DNA of 64,000 nt from the NCBI GenBank assembly GCA_036417435.1, contig CM070903.1, forward strand, positions 83,011,501 through 83,075,500. The letters are read 5' to 3'. Origin of the DNA: Inia geoffrensis (taxonomy: Eukaryota; Chordata; Mammalia; Artiodactyla; Iniidae). The stretch's first letter is position 1. Each line of letters begins with the position of its first letter. Positions 35,728 to 48,057 of the stretch are shown here, one piece after another. The notes beneath the pieces are model-generated. The model did not search any database and was not told the origin of the DNA. It worked only from the letters and a program-made list of their open reading frames with translations. A program made the translations under genes and the position numbers.

Positions 35728-37447
35728 AACTATGGGATGTAGCAAAAGCAGTTCTAAGAGGGAAGGTTATCACTATACAAGCCTACCTCAAGAAACAAGA
35801 AAAATCTCAAATAAACAATCTAACCTTGCACCTAAATGAACTAGAGAAAGGAGAACAAACAAAAACCAAAATTAGTAGAAGGAAGGAAATCATAAAGATC
35901 AGAGCAGAATTAAATGAAACAGAAACAACAAAAACAATAGCAAAGATCAATAAATCTGAAAGCTGGTTCTTTGAGAAGATAAACAAAATTGACAAACCTT
36001 TAGCCAGACTCATCAAGAAAAAGAGGGAGAGGACTCAAATCAATAAAATAAGAAATGAAAAAGGAGAAGTTACAATGGACACCGCAGAAATACAAAACAT
36101 CCTAAGAGGTTACTACAAGCAACTCTATGCCAATAAAATGGACAACCTGGAAGAAATGGACAAATTCTTAGAAAGGTATAGATGTTCAAGACTGAATCAG
36201 GACAAAATGGAAAATATGAACAGATGAATCACAAGTAATGAAATTGAAACTGTGATTAAAATTCTTCCAACAAACAAAAGTCCAGTACCAGATGAGTTCA
36301 CAGGTGAATTCTATTAGACATTTAGAGAAGAGCTAACAGCCATCCTTCTCAAACTCTTCCAAAAAATTGCAGAGGAAGGAACACTGACAAACTCATTCTA
36401 TGAGGCCACCATCACCCTGATACCAAAACCAGACACAGAAACTACAAAAAAAGAAAATTACAGACCAATATCACTGATGAATATAGATGCAAAAATCCTC
36501 AACAAAATACTAGCAAACAGAGTCCAACAGCACATTAAAAGGATCATACACCATGATCAATTGGGATTTATCCCAGGGATGCAAGGATTCTTCAATGTAT
36601 GCAAATCAATCAATGTGATACACCACATTAACAAATTGAAGAATAAAAACCATATGATCATCTCAATAGATGCAGAAAAAGCTTTCGACAAAATTCAACA
36701 CCCATGTATGATAAAATACTCTCCAGAAAGTGGGCATAGAGAGAACCTACCTTAACATAATAAAGGCCATATACAACAAACCCACAGCAACCATCATTCT
36801 CAATGGTGAAAAACTGAAAACATTTCCTCTAAGGTCAGGAACAAGATAATGATGTTCACTCTCGCCACTATTATTCAACATAGTTTTGGAATTCCTCCGC
36901 ATGGCAATCAGGGAAGAAAAAGAAATAAAAGGAATACAAATTGGAAAAGAAGAAGTGAAACTGTCACTGTTTGCAGATGACATGATACTATACATAGATA
37001 ATCCTAAAGTTGCCACCAGAAAACTACTAGAGCTAATCAATGAATATGGAAAAGTTGCAGGATACAAACTTAATGCACAGAAATCTCTTGCATTCCTATA
37101 TACTTATGATGAAAAATCTGAAAGAGAAATTAAGGAAACAATTCCATTTACCATTGCAACAAAAAGAATAAAATACCTAGGAATAAACCTTCCTAAGGAG
37201 GTAAAAGAACTGTACTCAGAAAACTAGAAGACACTGATGAAAGAAATCAAAGACGACACAGATGGAGAGATATAGGATTTTCTTGGATTGGAAGAATCAG
37301 TATTTTGAAAATGAATACACTATCCAAAGCAATCTACAGATTCAATGCAATCCTTATCAAATTACCAATGGCATTTTCTGCAGAACTAGTACAAAAAGTC
37401 TTACAATTTGTATGGAGACACAAAAGACCCTGAATAGCCAAAGCAAT

Positions 37448-37794
37448 ATATTTTTTATTTTTTAAAATTTTTGGCTGCATTGGATCTTCGTTGCTGTGTG
37501 TGGGCTTTCTCTGGTTGTGGCGAGCGGGGGCTACTCTTTGTTGTAGTGCACGGGCTTCTCATTGTAGTGGCTTCTCTTGTTGCAGAGCACAGGCTCTAGG
37601 CACACGGGCCTCAGTAGTTGTGGCATGTAGGCTCACTAGTTGTGTCACGTGAGCTCTAGAGCACAGGCTTAGTAGCTGTGTTGCATGGGCTTAGTTTCTC
37701 CGCAGCACATGTGATCTTCCTGGGCCAGGGTGCAAACCCACGTCCCCTGCATGGCCAGGCAGATTCTTAACCACTGCGCCACCAGGGAAGCCCC
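37448..37794 (-). mobile_element. CHR SINE, long form, nested in L1 ORF2
   Basis: Minus orientation. Flanked by gccaaagcaat (37,437-37,447) and gccaatgcaat (37,795-37,805). Confidence 0.94.
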
Positions 37795-38156
37795 GCCAAT
37801 GCAATCTTGAGGGAAAAAAACGGAGCTGGAGGACTCATACTCCCTGACTTCAGACTATACCACAAAGCTACAGTAATCAAGACAATGTGGTACTGGTACA
37901 AAAACTGAAATATAGATCAATGGAATAGGATAGAAAACCCAGAGATAAACCCACACACCTACGGTCAACTAATCTATGACAAAGGAGGCAAGGATATACA
38001 ATGGAGAAAAGACAGTCTTCAATAAGTGGTGCTGGGAAAACTGGACAGCTACATGGAAAAGAATGAAATTAGAACACTGCCTAACACCATACACAAAAAT
38101 AAACTCCAAATGGATGAAGGACCTAAATGTAAGACCGGACACTATAAAACTCTTAG

Positions 38157-39473
<1,317 letters not shown>

Positions 39474-39756
39474 AAAACTCTTAGAGGAAAACATAGGAAG
39501 AGCACTCTTTGACATAAATCACAGCAAGATCTTTTTTGACCCATTTTCTAGAGTAATGGAAATAAAAAACAAAAATAAACAAATGGGACCTAATGAAACT
39601 TAAAAGCTTTTGCACAGCAAAGGAAACAGTAAACAAGACGAAAAGACAACCCTCAGAAGGGGAGAAAATATTTACAAACGAAGCAACTGACAAAGGATTA
39701 ATCTCCAAAATATACAAACGGCTCATGCAGCTCAATATCAAAAAAACAAACAACCC

Positions 39757-39960
39757 GGGCTTCCCTGGTGGTGCAGTGGTTGAGAGTCCGCCTGCCGATG
39801 CAGGGGACACGGGTTCGTGCCCCGGTCCGGGGAGATCCCACATGCCGCGGGGCGGCTGGGCCCGTGAGCCATGGCCGCTGAGCCTGCGCGTCCGGAGCCT
39901 GTGCTCCGCAAGGGAGAGGCCCGCGTACCGCAAAAACAAACAAACAAACAAACAAACAAA
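39757..39960 (+). mobile_element. Young CHR-2-like SINE nested in L1 (first of a pair)
   Basis: Runs from gggcttccctggtggtgcag to ccgcgtaccgc plus a (CAAA)n tail. aaacaaacaaccc at 39,744-39,756 recurs after the second SINE near 40,206-40,219, so the pair sits within one target duplication. Confidence 0.93.
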
Positions 39961-39966
39961 GAACGA

Positions 39967-40205
39967 GGGCTTCCCTGGTGGTGCAGTGATTGACAGTCCG
40001 CCTGCCGATTCGGGGGACATGGGTTGGAGCCCCGGTTGCGGAGCAACTAAGCCCATGAGCCACAACTATTGCAGCCCACATGCCTAGAGCCTGTGCTCTG
40101 CAACAGAGAGGCCACCGCAATGAGAAGCCCACACACCACCATACGCACAGCAAGGAAGACCCAATGCAGCCAATAAATAAATTAAAAAACAAAAACAAAA
40201 ACAAA
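39967..40205 (+). mobile_element. CHR-type SINE in tandem with the previous one
   Basis: Runs from agggcttccctggtggtgca to an A-rich tail. It is a different, shorter-bodied class that seems to have entered the A-rich tail of its neighbour. Confidence 0.88.
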
Positions 40206-41094
40206 AAACCAAACAACCCAATCAAAAAATGGGCAGAAGACCTAAATAGACATTTCTCCAAAGAAGACATACAGATGGCCAAGAGACACATGAAAAGCTA
40301 CTCAACATCACTAATTATTAGAGAAATGCAAATCAAAACTACAATGAGGTGTCACCTCACACTGGTTAGAATGGGCATCATCAGAAAAATCTATAAACAA
40401 GAAATGCTGGAGAGGGTGTGGAGAAAAGGGAACCCTCTTGCACTGTTGGTGGGAATGTACATTGATACAGCCACTATGGAGAACAGTGTGGAGGTTCCCT
40501 AAAAAGTAAAAATAGAATTACCATATGACCCAGCAATCCCACTACTGGGCATATACCCAGAGAAAACCATAATTCAGAGAGACACATGCACCCCAATGTT
40601 CATTGCAGCACTATTTACAATAGCCAGGTCATGGAAGCAACCCAAATGCCCATCGACAGACAAAAGGATAAAGAAGAAGTGGTACATATATACAATGGAA
40701 TATTACTCAGACATAAAAAGGAATGAAATTGGGTCATTTGTAGAGATATGGATGGACCTAGAGACTGTTATACAGAGTGAAGTAAGTCAGAAAGAGAAAA
40801 ACAAATATCGTATATTAATGCATATATGTGGAACCTAGAAAATGGTACAGATGAACCGGTTTGCAGGGCAAAATTTGAGACACAGATGTAGAGAACAAAC
40901 GTATGGACACCAAGGGGGGAAAGCGGCAGGGGGGTGGTGGTGGGATGAATTGGGAGATTGGGATTGACATGTATACACTAATATGTATAAAATGGATGAC
41001 TAATAAGCACCTGCTGTATAAAAAAATAAAAAAAAATAAAATTCAAAAAATAAAACACTTCTATACAAAAAAAATAATAAATAAATTTTTTTTT

Positions 41095-41450
41095 AAAGTT
41101 GTGCACGCATGTTGGGGAGGGTCCTGGGACCAGTCAGGTGTGAAAAAAGAAACAAGATAGTTAGCCAAAGGTAAACAAAGACCTGGAAGGACTGTCCTAT
41201 TTAAATATTAATTTAAATCACCTCGTTACTGCACTCTTTGTTCAGGACGCCCATAAGCTTTCTCTCTGGGTATGTATTTCTGCCTAGTTTCTGTCTTAAA
41301 TAAACAAACTTTATGCTCTGTGTGCTCTCCCATACCTTGTACTGTGTCTCTAATAATAAACTTTGTACCTATTTTTACAGTTTTTGCCTCCTTGAAACAT
41401 TCTTCCTTTTAATTGGGGGAAAGGGCCAGGGCCACTTTCTTTCTAGCCTC
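41095..41450 (+). mobile_element. Possible LTR or ERV remnant, right half (tentative)
   Basis: AT-rich sequence with two AATAAA-like signals ('taaataaacaaactttatgc', 'aataataaactttgtacc') followed by 'aattgggggaaagggcc', arranged like an LTR end and primer-binding region. No open gag, pol or env frame is visible. Family not identified. Confidence 0.3.
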
Positions 41451-41453
41451 TAG

Positions 41454-41525
41454 TCCCTGGTGGTCTAGCGGCTAGGATTCCTGATCTTCATCCAGGCTAC
41501 CCAGGTCCAATTCCTGGGCAGGGAA
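41454..41525 (+). tRNA. tRNA-Glu(UUC)-like sequence, probably a pseudogene
   Basis: Exactly 72 nt, from tccctggtggtctagcggct to cctgggcagggaa. I see an acceptor stem TCCCTG/CAGGGA, an intact T stem CCAGG/CCTGG with a 7-nt loop, and an anticodon loop TCTTCAT carrying TTC (Glu). The B box (ggtccaattcc) is altered, the anticodon stem has one mismatch, and no T-run terminator follows closely. It is much more tRNA-like than the SINE heads around it. A tRNA pseudogene or an old SINE head are both possible. Confidence 0.6.
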
Positions 41526-41669
41526 CTAAGATCTCTCTTCAGGACTGCTCACTGCTCTCTCTCCGAGATCAATTAGACCAACTCAGTAACACAAACCCAT
41601 CAAAATCACTGTCTTGCAGGGCCTGATCATTTCTCACACCATTGCAATAGCTGCCTCTTCTTCTACCCT

Positions 41670-41879
41670 GTTTTTTTTTGTTTGTTTTTGCGGTACGCGG
41701 GCCTCTCACCGCTGTGGCCTCTCCCGCTGCGGAGCACAGGCTCCGGATGCGCAGGCTCAGCGGCCATGGCTCACGGGCCCAGCCGCTCCGCAGCATGTGG
41801 GATCTTCCCGGATCGGGGCATGAACCCGTGTCGCCTGCATCGGCAGGCGGACCCTCAACCACTGCGCCACCAGGGAAGC
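41670..41879 (-). mobile_element. Young CHR-2-like SINE
   Basis: Poly-T, gcggtacgcgggcctctcac and terminal accagggaagc. Flanked by ctaccctgt on both sides. Confidence 0.94.
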
Positions 41880-42004
41880 GCTACCCTGTCCTTCTTCTAT
41901 GTATTTTCAGGATCTCTCTTTTTCTGTTTTGTTTTTGTTGTCGTTGTTCTTTTGTGGCCTTTTGTTGTTGTTGTAAAGGAAGGTAAATTTATATTATTGT
42001 TGTT

Positions 42005-42362
42005 TAAAAAAATTTTTTTGTCTATTTATTTATTTATTTTTGGCTGCGTTGGGTCTTTGTTGCTGCCCGCGGGCTTTCTCTAGTTTTGTCGAGCAGGGGC
42101 TACTCTTTGCTGCCGGTGCGTGGGCTTCTCACTGCAGTGGCTTCTCTTGTTGTGGAGCATGGGCTCTAGGCGTGCGGGCTTCAGTAGTTGTGGCACACAA
42201 GCTCAGTAGTTGTGGCTCACAGGCTCTAGAGCACAGGCTCAGTAGTTGTGGCTCACAGGCTTAGCTGCTCCGCGGCATGTGGGATCTTCCCAGACCAGGG
42301 CTGGAAACCATGTACCCTGCATTGGCAGGAGGATTCTTAACCACTGTGCCACCAGGGAAGTC
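42005..42362 (-). mobile_element. CHR SINE, long form
   Basis: T-rich tail with (ATTT)n, tggctgcgttgggtctttgt and terminal ccaccagggaagtcc. Confidence 0.92.
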
Positions 42363-42732
42363 CAATCATCGTCTTTGTACAGATGGGAGAGAAGAGGAGT
42401 AGATGGTTCAAAGAGTATGTGCATTAAAATTGTTTTTCTTAAGCTATTACTAAGTTGCTCTCAACAATGTTCTCCAAATTTACCCTCTCATGGTATACTG
42501 GAATGCCTATTTCCTCATGTTCTCACCAATACTGAGTACTGTTGAGCTTTTTAGTCTTTACTCATTTCATAAATTAAAAGCAACATCACATTAATTTATT
42601 AATAGTGAGTTAAACTTCTTTCCACATGTTTATTAACAACTTGTTCTTTTTCCTTGTGAAACGAGGCAGGACCTGTGGGGCCTTCCCTGGTACAAACCCT
42701 TCCTGTGTCCATAGACTTTATTCAGCCTCCTT

Positions 42733-42816
42733 GAGCTTGTCGGATCTTCCCGGACCAGGGCTCGAACCCATGTCCCCTGCATTGGTAGGTGGATTCCTAA
42801 CTACCAGGGAAGCCCT
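42733..42816 (-). mobile_element. SINE fragment (CHR head only)
   Basis: cggatcttcccggaccaggg to accagggaagccc. Truncated. A second short piece (ggccttccctggta) is near 42,670. Confidence 0.75.
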
Positions 42817-42829
42817 GTTGTTCATATTT

Positions 42830-44070
42830 ATTAAGGAAAGTAATTTATAAGTTACGTTTCTAGTTTTCTGTTACTGAATCACTAAAAATGGTTTGGTTGA
42901 CTTTCACCAAATTTGGGAGTTTCGTTTGGAGTAACTCTGACTTAAAATATGTGCCAACACTAAAATTTACTTTGGATGGCCCTAGGGAGAACCTCAAAAA
43001 GAGAGACAGGTATCTCTGGGAGCAGCTGAAACTGAGGTGCAGGCAGAAGAGGAGGAAGCCACCTGGTAAGAAATACTCTCTTAATTTAGACAGTGTGAGC
43101 CCCTCAAATGGTTCACAATGGTTCCAAATGGATGCCCAAGCCATAGTCACAAGGATAGACCTTCCAAATGCCAGGAGTAGACTTTTCCATAGAGTCTTGC
43201 ACCGACAACTCTGTGTGCATGCTCCAGGGAATAACTGTCCAATGAAGGTGCAGGATTCTCATGACGAATGCTTGGGAAGGCAGCTAAATAAAAGTAAAAA
43301 CCAGGCTCTAATGTCAGTATTTTAAAACAACAGTTTAAGGTCCAAGTAAATCTAAAAAACATGGTACCAATGGACTTTAAGTATTGAACATTCCCCTGAA
43401 ATTTTTGTTGATCTTTTTTCTTTTAATGAAATTTTAGTAAGTAAAAAGCATTTTGCCTCTGTCTTGCCATTGTGCAAGGCCTTGCTAGAGCAGTCTCTCT
43501 TTGAAATGTTCTGAGCAGCACTCCAAAAACAAGCAGTTACTGAAAGCAGTGGACTTGCACTGATTTTGTTCAATACATTGTTTGTAAGGAAGTCATGCTT
43601 TCTAAAATAAAGTAGCTCTATTCAATGAAAAATACTTCTTAGTCCAGAAAAGTAGTATGTAGACATTTTCTTTCTTTTTTTGTAATGAACTACCAAAAAA
43701 ATTATTCACATAATAATGTTAGTAAGTTAGCATAAATATATTATTTTATATTTATATTATGTATTACATTTATATGATCATATAATATTTATATTTGTTT
43801 GTATTATTAATAGTAATACATTAACATATAAATAGGTGAACAAGAAAAAAATCTAGTTCCCATTGACTTGAAGATAAAAAGCCAATATCTTAAGCATGAC
43901 ATAAAGTTCTTCACAACCTGTCTTCAAATTACTTTATCATTTCCTATTCATACACACCGAACTCTCAATCCACACTTCTTTTATGCCTCCAAGTTCATTC
44001 CCTCTGCCTGGAATGCCTTGCTTCCTCCTTCTTCACCTTGTAAACTGCTGCCTAGTCTTTGAAACCCAGC
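42830..44070. other. Intergenic sequence with an unassigned 145-codon open frame
   Basis: The frame 42,888-43,325 (+) begins MVWLTFTKFGSF and contains a basic stretch CRQKRRKPPGKK. I recognise no domain, and splice signals or conservation cannot be judged here. Downstream is AT-rich sequence and an L2-like piece near 43,990-44,060. I do not call a gene. Confidence 0.35.
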
Positions 44071-44075
44071 TCAAC

Positions 44076-44306
44076 ATATACACTACCAAGCATAAGGTAG
44101 ATAGCTAGTGGGAAGCAGCCGCATAGCACAGGGAGATCAGCTCGGTGCTTTGTGACCACCTGGAGGGGTGGGAGGGAGACACAAGAGGGAAGAGATATGG
44201 GAACCTATGTATATATATAACTGATTCACTTTGTTATAAAGCAGAAACTAACACACCATTGTAAAGCAATTATACTCCAATAAAGATGTTAAAAAAAAAA
44301 AAAAGA
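44076..44306 (+). mobile_element. L1 3'-end fragment
   Basis: Nearly identical to the 3' UTR of the L1 at 3120-4922, from 'acatatacactaccaagcat' to 'ccaataaagatgttaaaaaa'. A short 5'-truncated insertion ending in an A tail. Confidence 0.93.
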
Positions 44307-44424
44307 CTCTTCCTGTGTGAAGCTTTTCCAATGGCTCCTCCCTGGGATTCCTAGCACCTCACTGCTTTCTCCTCAGTTCCCCTATGGAATGTGTACCCAA
44401 ATCTCTATATTATATTGCATTGTA

Positions 44425-44478
44425 GTAGCAGCAGCAGCAGTAGTAATAACAGTAGAAGCAGTAGTAGTGGTAGTACTG
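44425..44478. repeat. Trinucleotide (TAG/CAG)n tract
   Basis: Imperfect run of tag and cag triplets. Non-coding. Confidence 0.9.
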
Positions 44479-44585
44479 TGTCTGTCTCCTTGAGGGAAGG
44501 AGCCATCTCCCACTTTTTCCTTATTATATTTTTAATGGAAGCTCAAGAAATGTTCGATAAATGAAGGAATGAAGAAATGAAACAG

Positions 44586-44754
44586 GGACTTCCCTGGTGG
44601 TCCAGCGTTTAAGACTCCGTGCTCTCAATGCAGAGGGCCTGGGTTTGATCCCTGGTTGGGGAACTAGATCCCACATCCACAACGAAAATCCTGCATGCTG
44701 CAACTAAGACTCAGTGCAGCCAAATAAATAAGCAAATAAATATATTTTTTTAAT
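44586..44754 (+). mobile_element. tRNA-derived SINE, short form
   Basis: gggacttccctggtggtcca, a B-box-like gggtttgatccctggttggg and an (AAATA)n tail. Confidence 0.88.
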
Positions 44755-45317
44755 GAAATTAAATACATAGATTTGGAGAAAGTTACCCTGATCTCCTTAT
44801 AGAATATGACTCAAGGAAACAGACTTATCTTTCCAAACCTGGACCTCAGGTGAGAAATTGCAGGGCCACTGATGTGGATGAAAAGACAAAAGGACATTAT
44901 AGTGAGTCATATACCAGCTTGGAGCCCTAGACCAGGGCGGGAGGGGACACAGTTCAACTTTTCTGACTGTTGAAGTCAAGGAGAGTTATGAAACCACCTT
45001 CCCTCAGTTCCATTTCACTTCCATACCTGTTTTTCCAGTCCCTCCGTTTGGAAGCTTGCCTGCCTCTTTCTACTCTGCTCTCTGTAGCAAGTGATCTCTA
45101 GGTTAAAAAAAAAAAAAAGCCAGTACATAATACTAAACTGGAAATGAGGAAAATTCTAATGTTCTTGAGTTGTCATTTATCAGGGTCATAATACTGAGAA
45201 AATTGACCATTATTCATTCTTATCTAGCTGATGAGAAATGAAGAAATGGTTTTCCTTAGAATACCTTTGAATAAATGTTATCATTCAAATGGTTAGGAGT
45301 TGGCAGATCATTTGGAA

Positions 45318-45760
45318 TTTTTAAAACTTTTTATTTGGAAATAATTATCAGTTCATAGGAAGTTGAAAAATAGTACAGGGATGTCCCTTGTACACTCATC
45401 CAGTTTCCCACAATTGTAACATCTTATATAAGATGTTACAAGACCAGAAAATCAAACTATCAAAAAACTATCAGAAATTGCACTATCAAAGCCAGGAAAT
45501 CGACTTTGGTACAATTCATAGACCTTACTTAGATTTTACCACTTTTATATGCACTCATTTGTGTGTGTGTATTGGGGGGGAGGGGTTCTAAGCAACCTTA
45601 TCACACGTGTAGATTCCTGTAATCACCACTACAATCAAGGGAAGGAAGTAATCTACCTCTCAAAGACTCCTTGTGCTACCCTTTTATCACCCATTTTCTG
45701 TTCGGCCCTTCCTCACTCCTCCCCCAATCCTTTAGAATGTTTTATGTTTTTTTATATTTG
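45318..45760 (-). repeat. Old L1M-type 3' fragment
   Basis: Blocks such as 'cagttcataggaagttgaaa', 'cccacaattgtaacatctta' and 'atcaccactacaatcaaggg' are typical of ancient L1 ends. Approximate boundaries. Confidence 0.55.
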
Positions 45761-46424
45761 ATATTGATATTTTTCACTACCCAAAAAAGAGGGGGTGAGT
45801 TCTCCCACTGATTCTTGTGCAGTCCTGAATGCTGGAAGTAGAAGGGAGCACACAGCTAGGAAGTTAGGGGACTTTCTGTGCCCCCAGCAGGACAATCATT
45901 AATAGTAACACAAAGAGGCCTCCCAACGGAAATGATTCTTATTCCTATAATTGGCTAGTTTCCAGAAAAATGTACATTGGCTCTGTCTAGATAAACACTT
46001 GGCATGGTACTAAAACTGATAGGAATTCAACAAATTTTATCAGGCAAGTACACTGAGCCAACAGGGGCAATGCATTCCATAACACGTTCCTAACAGAATG
46101 TGAAACAATTCTCCATTTGTTCCAGAGGGCTGTTGTTTTCAAATTAGTAAAGCTTACTGCAAATGGAAAAAAAAACCCCAAAAAACTAACAGGTCACCTA
46201 TTTGGTTTTCTTATTTATGTATCCTTAATTTACTTCTCCAAGCAGGAGACAAAATACCAAAACAGACAAGTGCTGGCTAAAATTATTCACCTGAAACATC
46301 ACTGCTAAAAGGTCCTCTTCATTCCTACATTCCCACAAAGCTTGTCCACCTAATCCTTCTTAGTACTGTGTGGCTCACCTTCTGAGGCGAGGGAAAGGTG
46401 CAGACTGTGTGACCAGTTAGGTAA

Positions 46425-46655
46425 TAACAATAGTTACCAAGTGGTGAGTGCACTTACCCTTGGTAGTAGGCACTGTGCCAAGAACTTGACTTACAATATC
46501 TCATTTAAGCCATATAACAACCTGGTGAGATGTGTAGTTTTATCATCTTCATTCTACAGTGGAGAAAACGAAGAGTTAGAGAACTTAAATGTTTTGGTTA
46601 AGGCCACTCAGCTAGTGAGTAGAAGACATGGGATTTGAATCCAGGTCAGTGGCCC
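46425..46655 (+). repeat. MIR element
   Basis: MIR core in order: 'caatatctcatttaagccat', 'gtggagaaaacgaagagtta', 'ccactcagctagtgagtaga', 'gggatttgaatccagg'. Confidence 0.82.
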
Positions 46656-46724
46656 ACTGGTAGGAAGTCTTGGCATTCATTAGGTCTGAGGTGTGACACA
46701 GAAATTCATATACGATACTTTTAA

Positions 46725-46800
46725 AAGTTCCCCCAGTGATTCTGATGTACTGATTACTTGGAGAGCATTGCTAGAATCCACTTCCTACAAGGAATGGGGT
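46725..46800 (-). repeat. MER5-like hAT fragment
   Basis: Short match to 'cccagtgattctgatgtac' and following bases. Tentative. Confidence 0.45.
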
Positions 46801-47154
46801 ACAGGCGCAGAGAATTATATGAGTATAATTTCTCATATAATTTCTCAAACTTATATGAGAGAACTGATAAACTTACATGAGAGATGCTGTCACTTCATAA
46901 ACAATGCTAAATGACTAGTGAATTTTGCCTATGCTTTGGATGAAAATGTATTCTTAAGTTGTTTCTGTATTTATTCATCTATTTTTCAGTTCTGGACCAC
47001 CATCACAAGCCTGAGTAAGTGTTGCAAGTACTTCTACCAGAGAGAGAGTTAAATTACCGTGTAGCTATGGAGCACACATTTAGTTACTTCCAAACTTGAG
47101 GCGGATGGATTCTGGCCTAGCTCTCTGTTTAAAGCTTTTCATCTATTTTTCCTT

Positions 47155-47428
47155 GAAGAAGAAGAAGAAGGAGAAGGAGAAGGAGAAGGGGAGGAGGAAG
47201 AAGGGAGGGGAGGGGAGGGGGAGGGGAGGGGAGGGGGAGGGGAGGGGAGGGGAGGGGGAGGGGAGGGGAGGGGAGGGGAGGGGAGGGGAGGGGGAGGGGA
47301 GGGGGAGGAGGAAGAAGGGAGGGGAGGGGAGGGGAGGGGGAGGGGAGGGGGAGGGGAGGGGGAGGAGGAAGAAGGGAGGGGAGGGGAGGGGGAGGGGAGG
47401 GGGAGGGGAGGGGGAGGAGGAAGAAGAA
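47155..47428. repeat. GGGGA polypurine minisatellite upstream of LIPH
   Basis: About 270 bp without a pyrimidine on the plus strand, built of gggga and ggggga units. A gaggaggaagaag spacer recurs at 47,191, 47,305, 47,362 and 47,414, giving a higher-order pattern. It ends about 580 bp before the LIPH start codon. Confidence 0.96.
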
Positions 47429-47829
47429 CTAAGAGAGAGATGGGAAAAAATAAAAATAAAGATATATAGTACCATTTTAAAAGTTGCCTTTAATCTGAAG
47501 CATATTTTTACAAATATAAGTACTTGATTAGACTTAAAATGTTCTTAATAAAGTCTGAAGACTGCCTTCTGAGAAATAAGTGTGTAAATAAACACAAAAA
47601 GTAGTTTTGTATACACAGGTAAACAGAAGACTAACTGGATTTGTTTCATTCACAAAAACAAGAGGGGAAAATGTCTCAAATCACACTTGATTTCAACACA
47701 TCAAGCCAAACGGCTAACAAACCGCCCACAAAGAATGAAACTATTTTGAACTCATCATTCTGCACATACATAATATCAAGATATGCATAAAATTGTGTAA
47801 GCAGAAATGTACCTGACCTTTTATTGAAA

Positions 47830-48008
47830 AGGGGAGGAGTCACATATCCTGAAAGGGTTGGGACCTGCCTGCAGTCTCTTGGGAGCTTCCTGTTGTCACC
47901 ACACCTCTGGGTTAGTTATCTGAGCTCTCTCTGAGGGGAAAGTCTAAAGACTCTGGGAAGGAAATCATTCTTCTTGTGAATGCGACACATACTTTCTCCA
48001 GTTTCCGT
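47830..48008 (+). promoter_or_regulatory. LIPH: LIPH promoter-proximal and 5' UTR region (start not fixed)
   Basis: The sequence between the repeat-free 47,500s and the start codon should contain the LIPH transcription start. There is no CpG island. A GC-box-like ggggaggagtca is at about 47,831 and an ATAAAA-type element at about 47,786. The exact start cannot be read from sequence. Confidence 0.5.
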
Positions 48009-48057
48009 ATGCTGAGATTATACTTCCTTATCAATTTGATGTGCTTGGTGCGATCAG
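48009..48057 (+). CDS. LIPH: LIPH coding exon 1
   Basis: 49 nt: start codon, 16 codons of hydrophobic signal peptide and one base, then donor GTTGGT. Too short for simple ORF scanning. It was found by matching the signal peptide and by phase: G plus AC of exon 2 makes Asp17. Confidence 0.9.

Noticed and set aside
39481..40291. Long minus-strand frames of almost 200 codons
   Set aside because: They run antisense through L1 ORF2 and two SINEs. The SINE reverse strand often stays open by chance.
42653..42820. A SINE with an internal gene-like insert (ccttccctggtacaaaccct...)
   Set aside because: Best explained by a truncated minus-strand SINE head beside a chance SINE-like heptamer. No clear element boundary.
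47155..47428. Tandem G-rich units as a CRISPR-like or coding array
   Set aside because: There are no unique spacers between constant repeats. It is a simple-sequence minisatellite in a mammalian genome.
47096..47527. 143-codon open frame rich in Gly, Glu and Arg, and its Pro/Ser-rich complement
   Set aside because: It is produced by the GGGGA purine repeat. A stop-free repeat is not evidence of coding.
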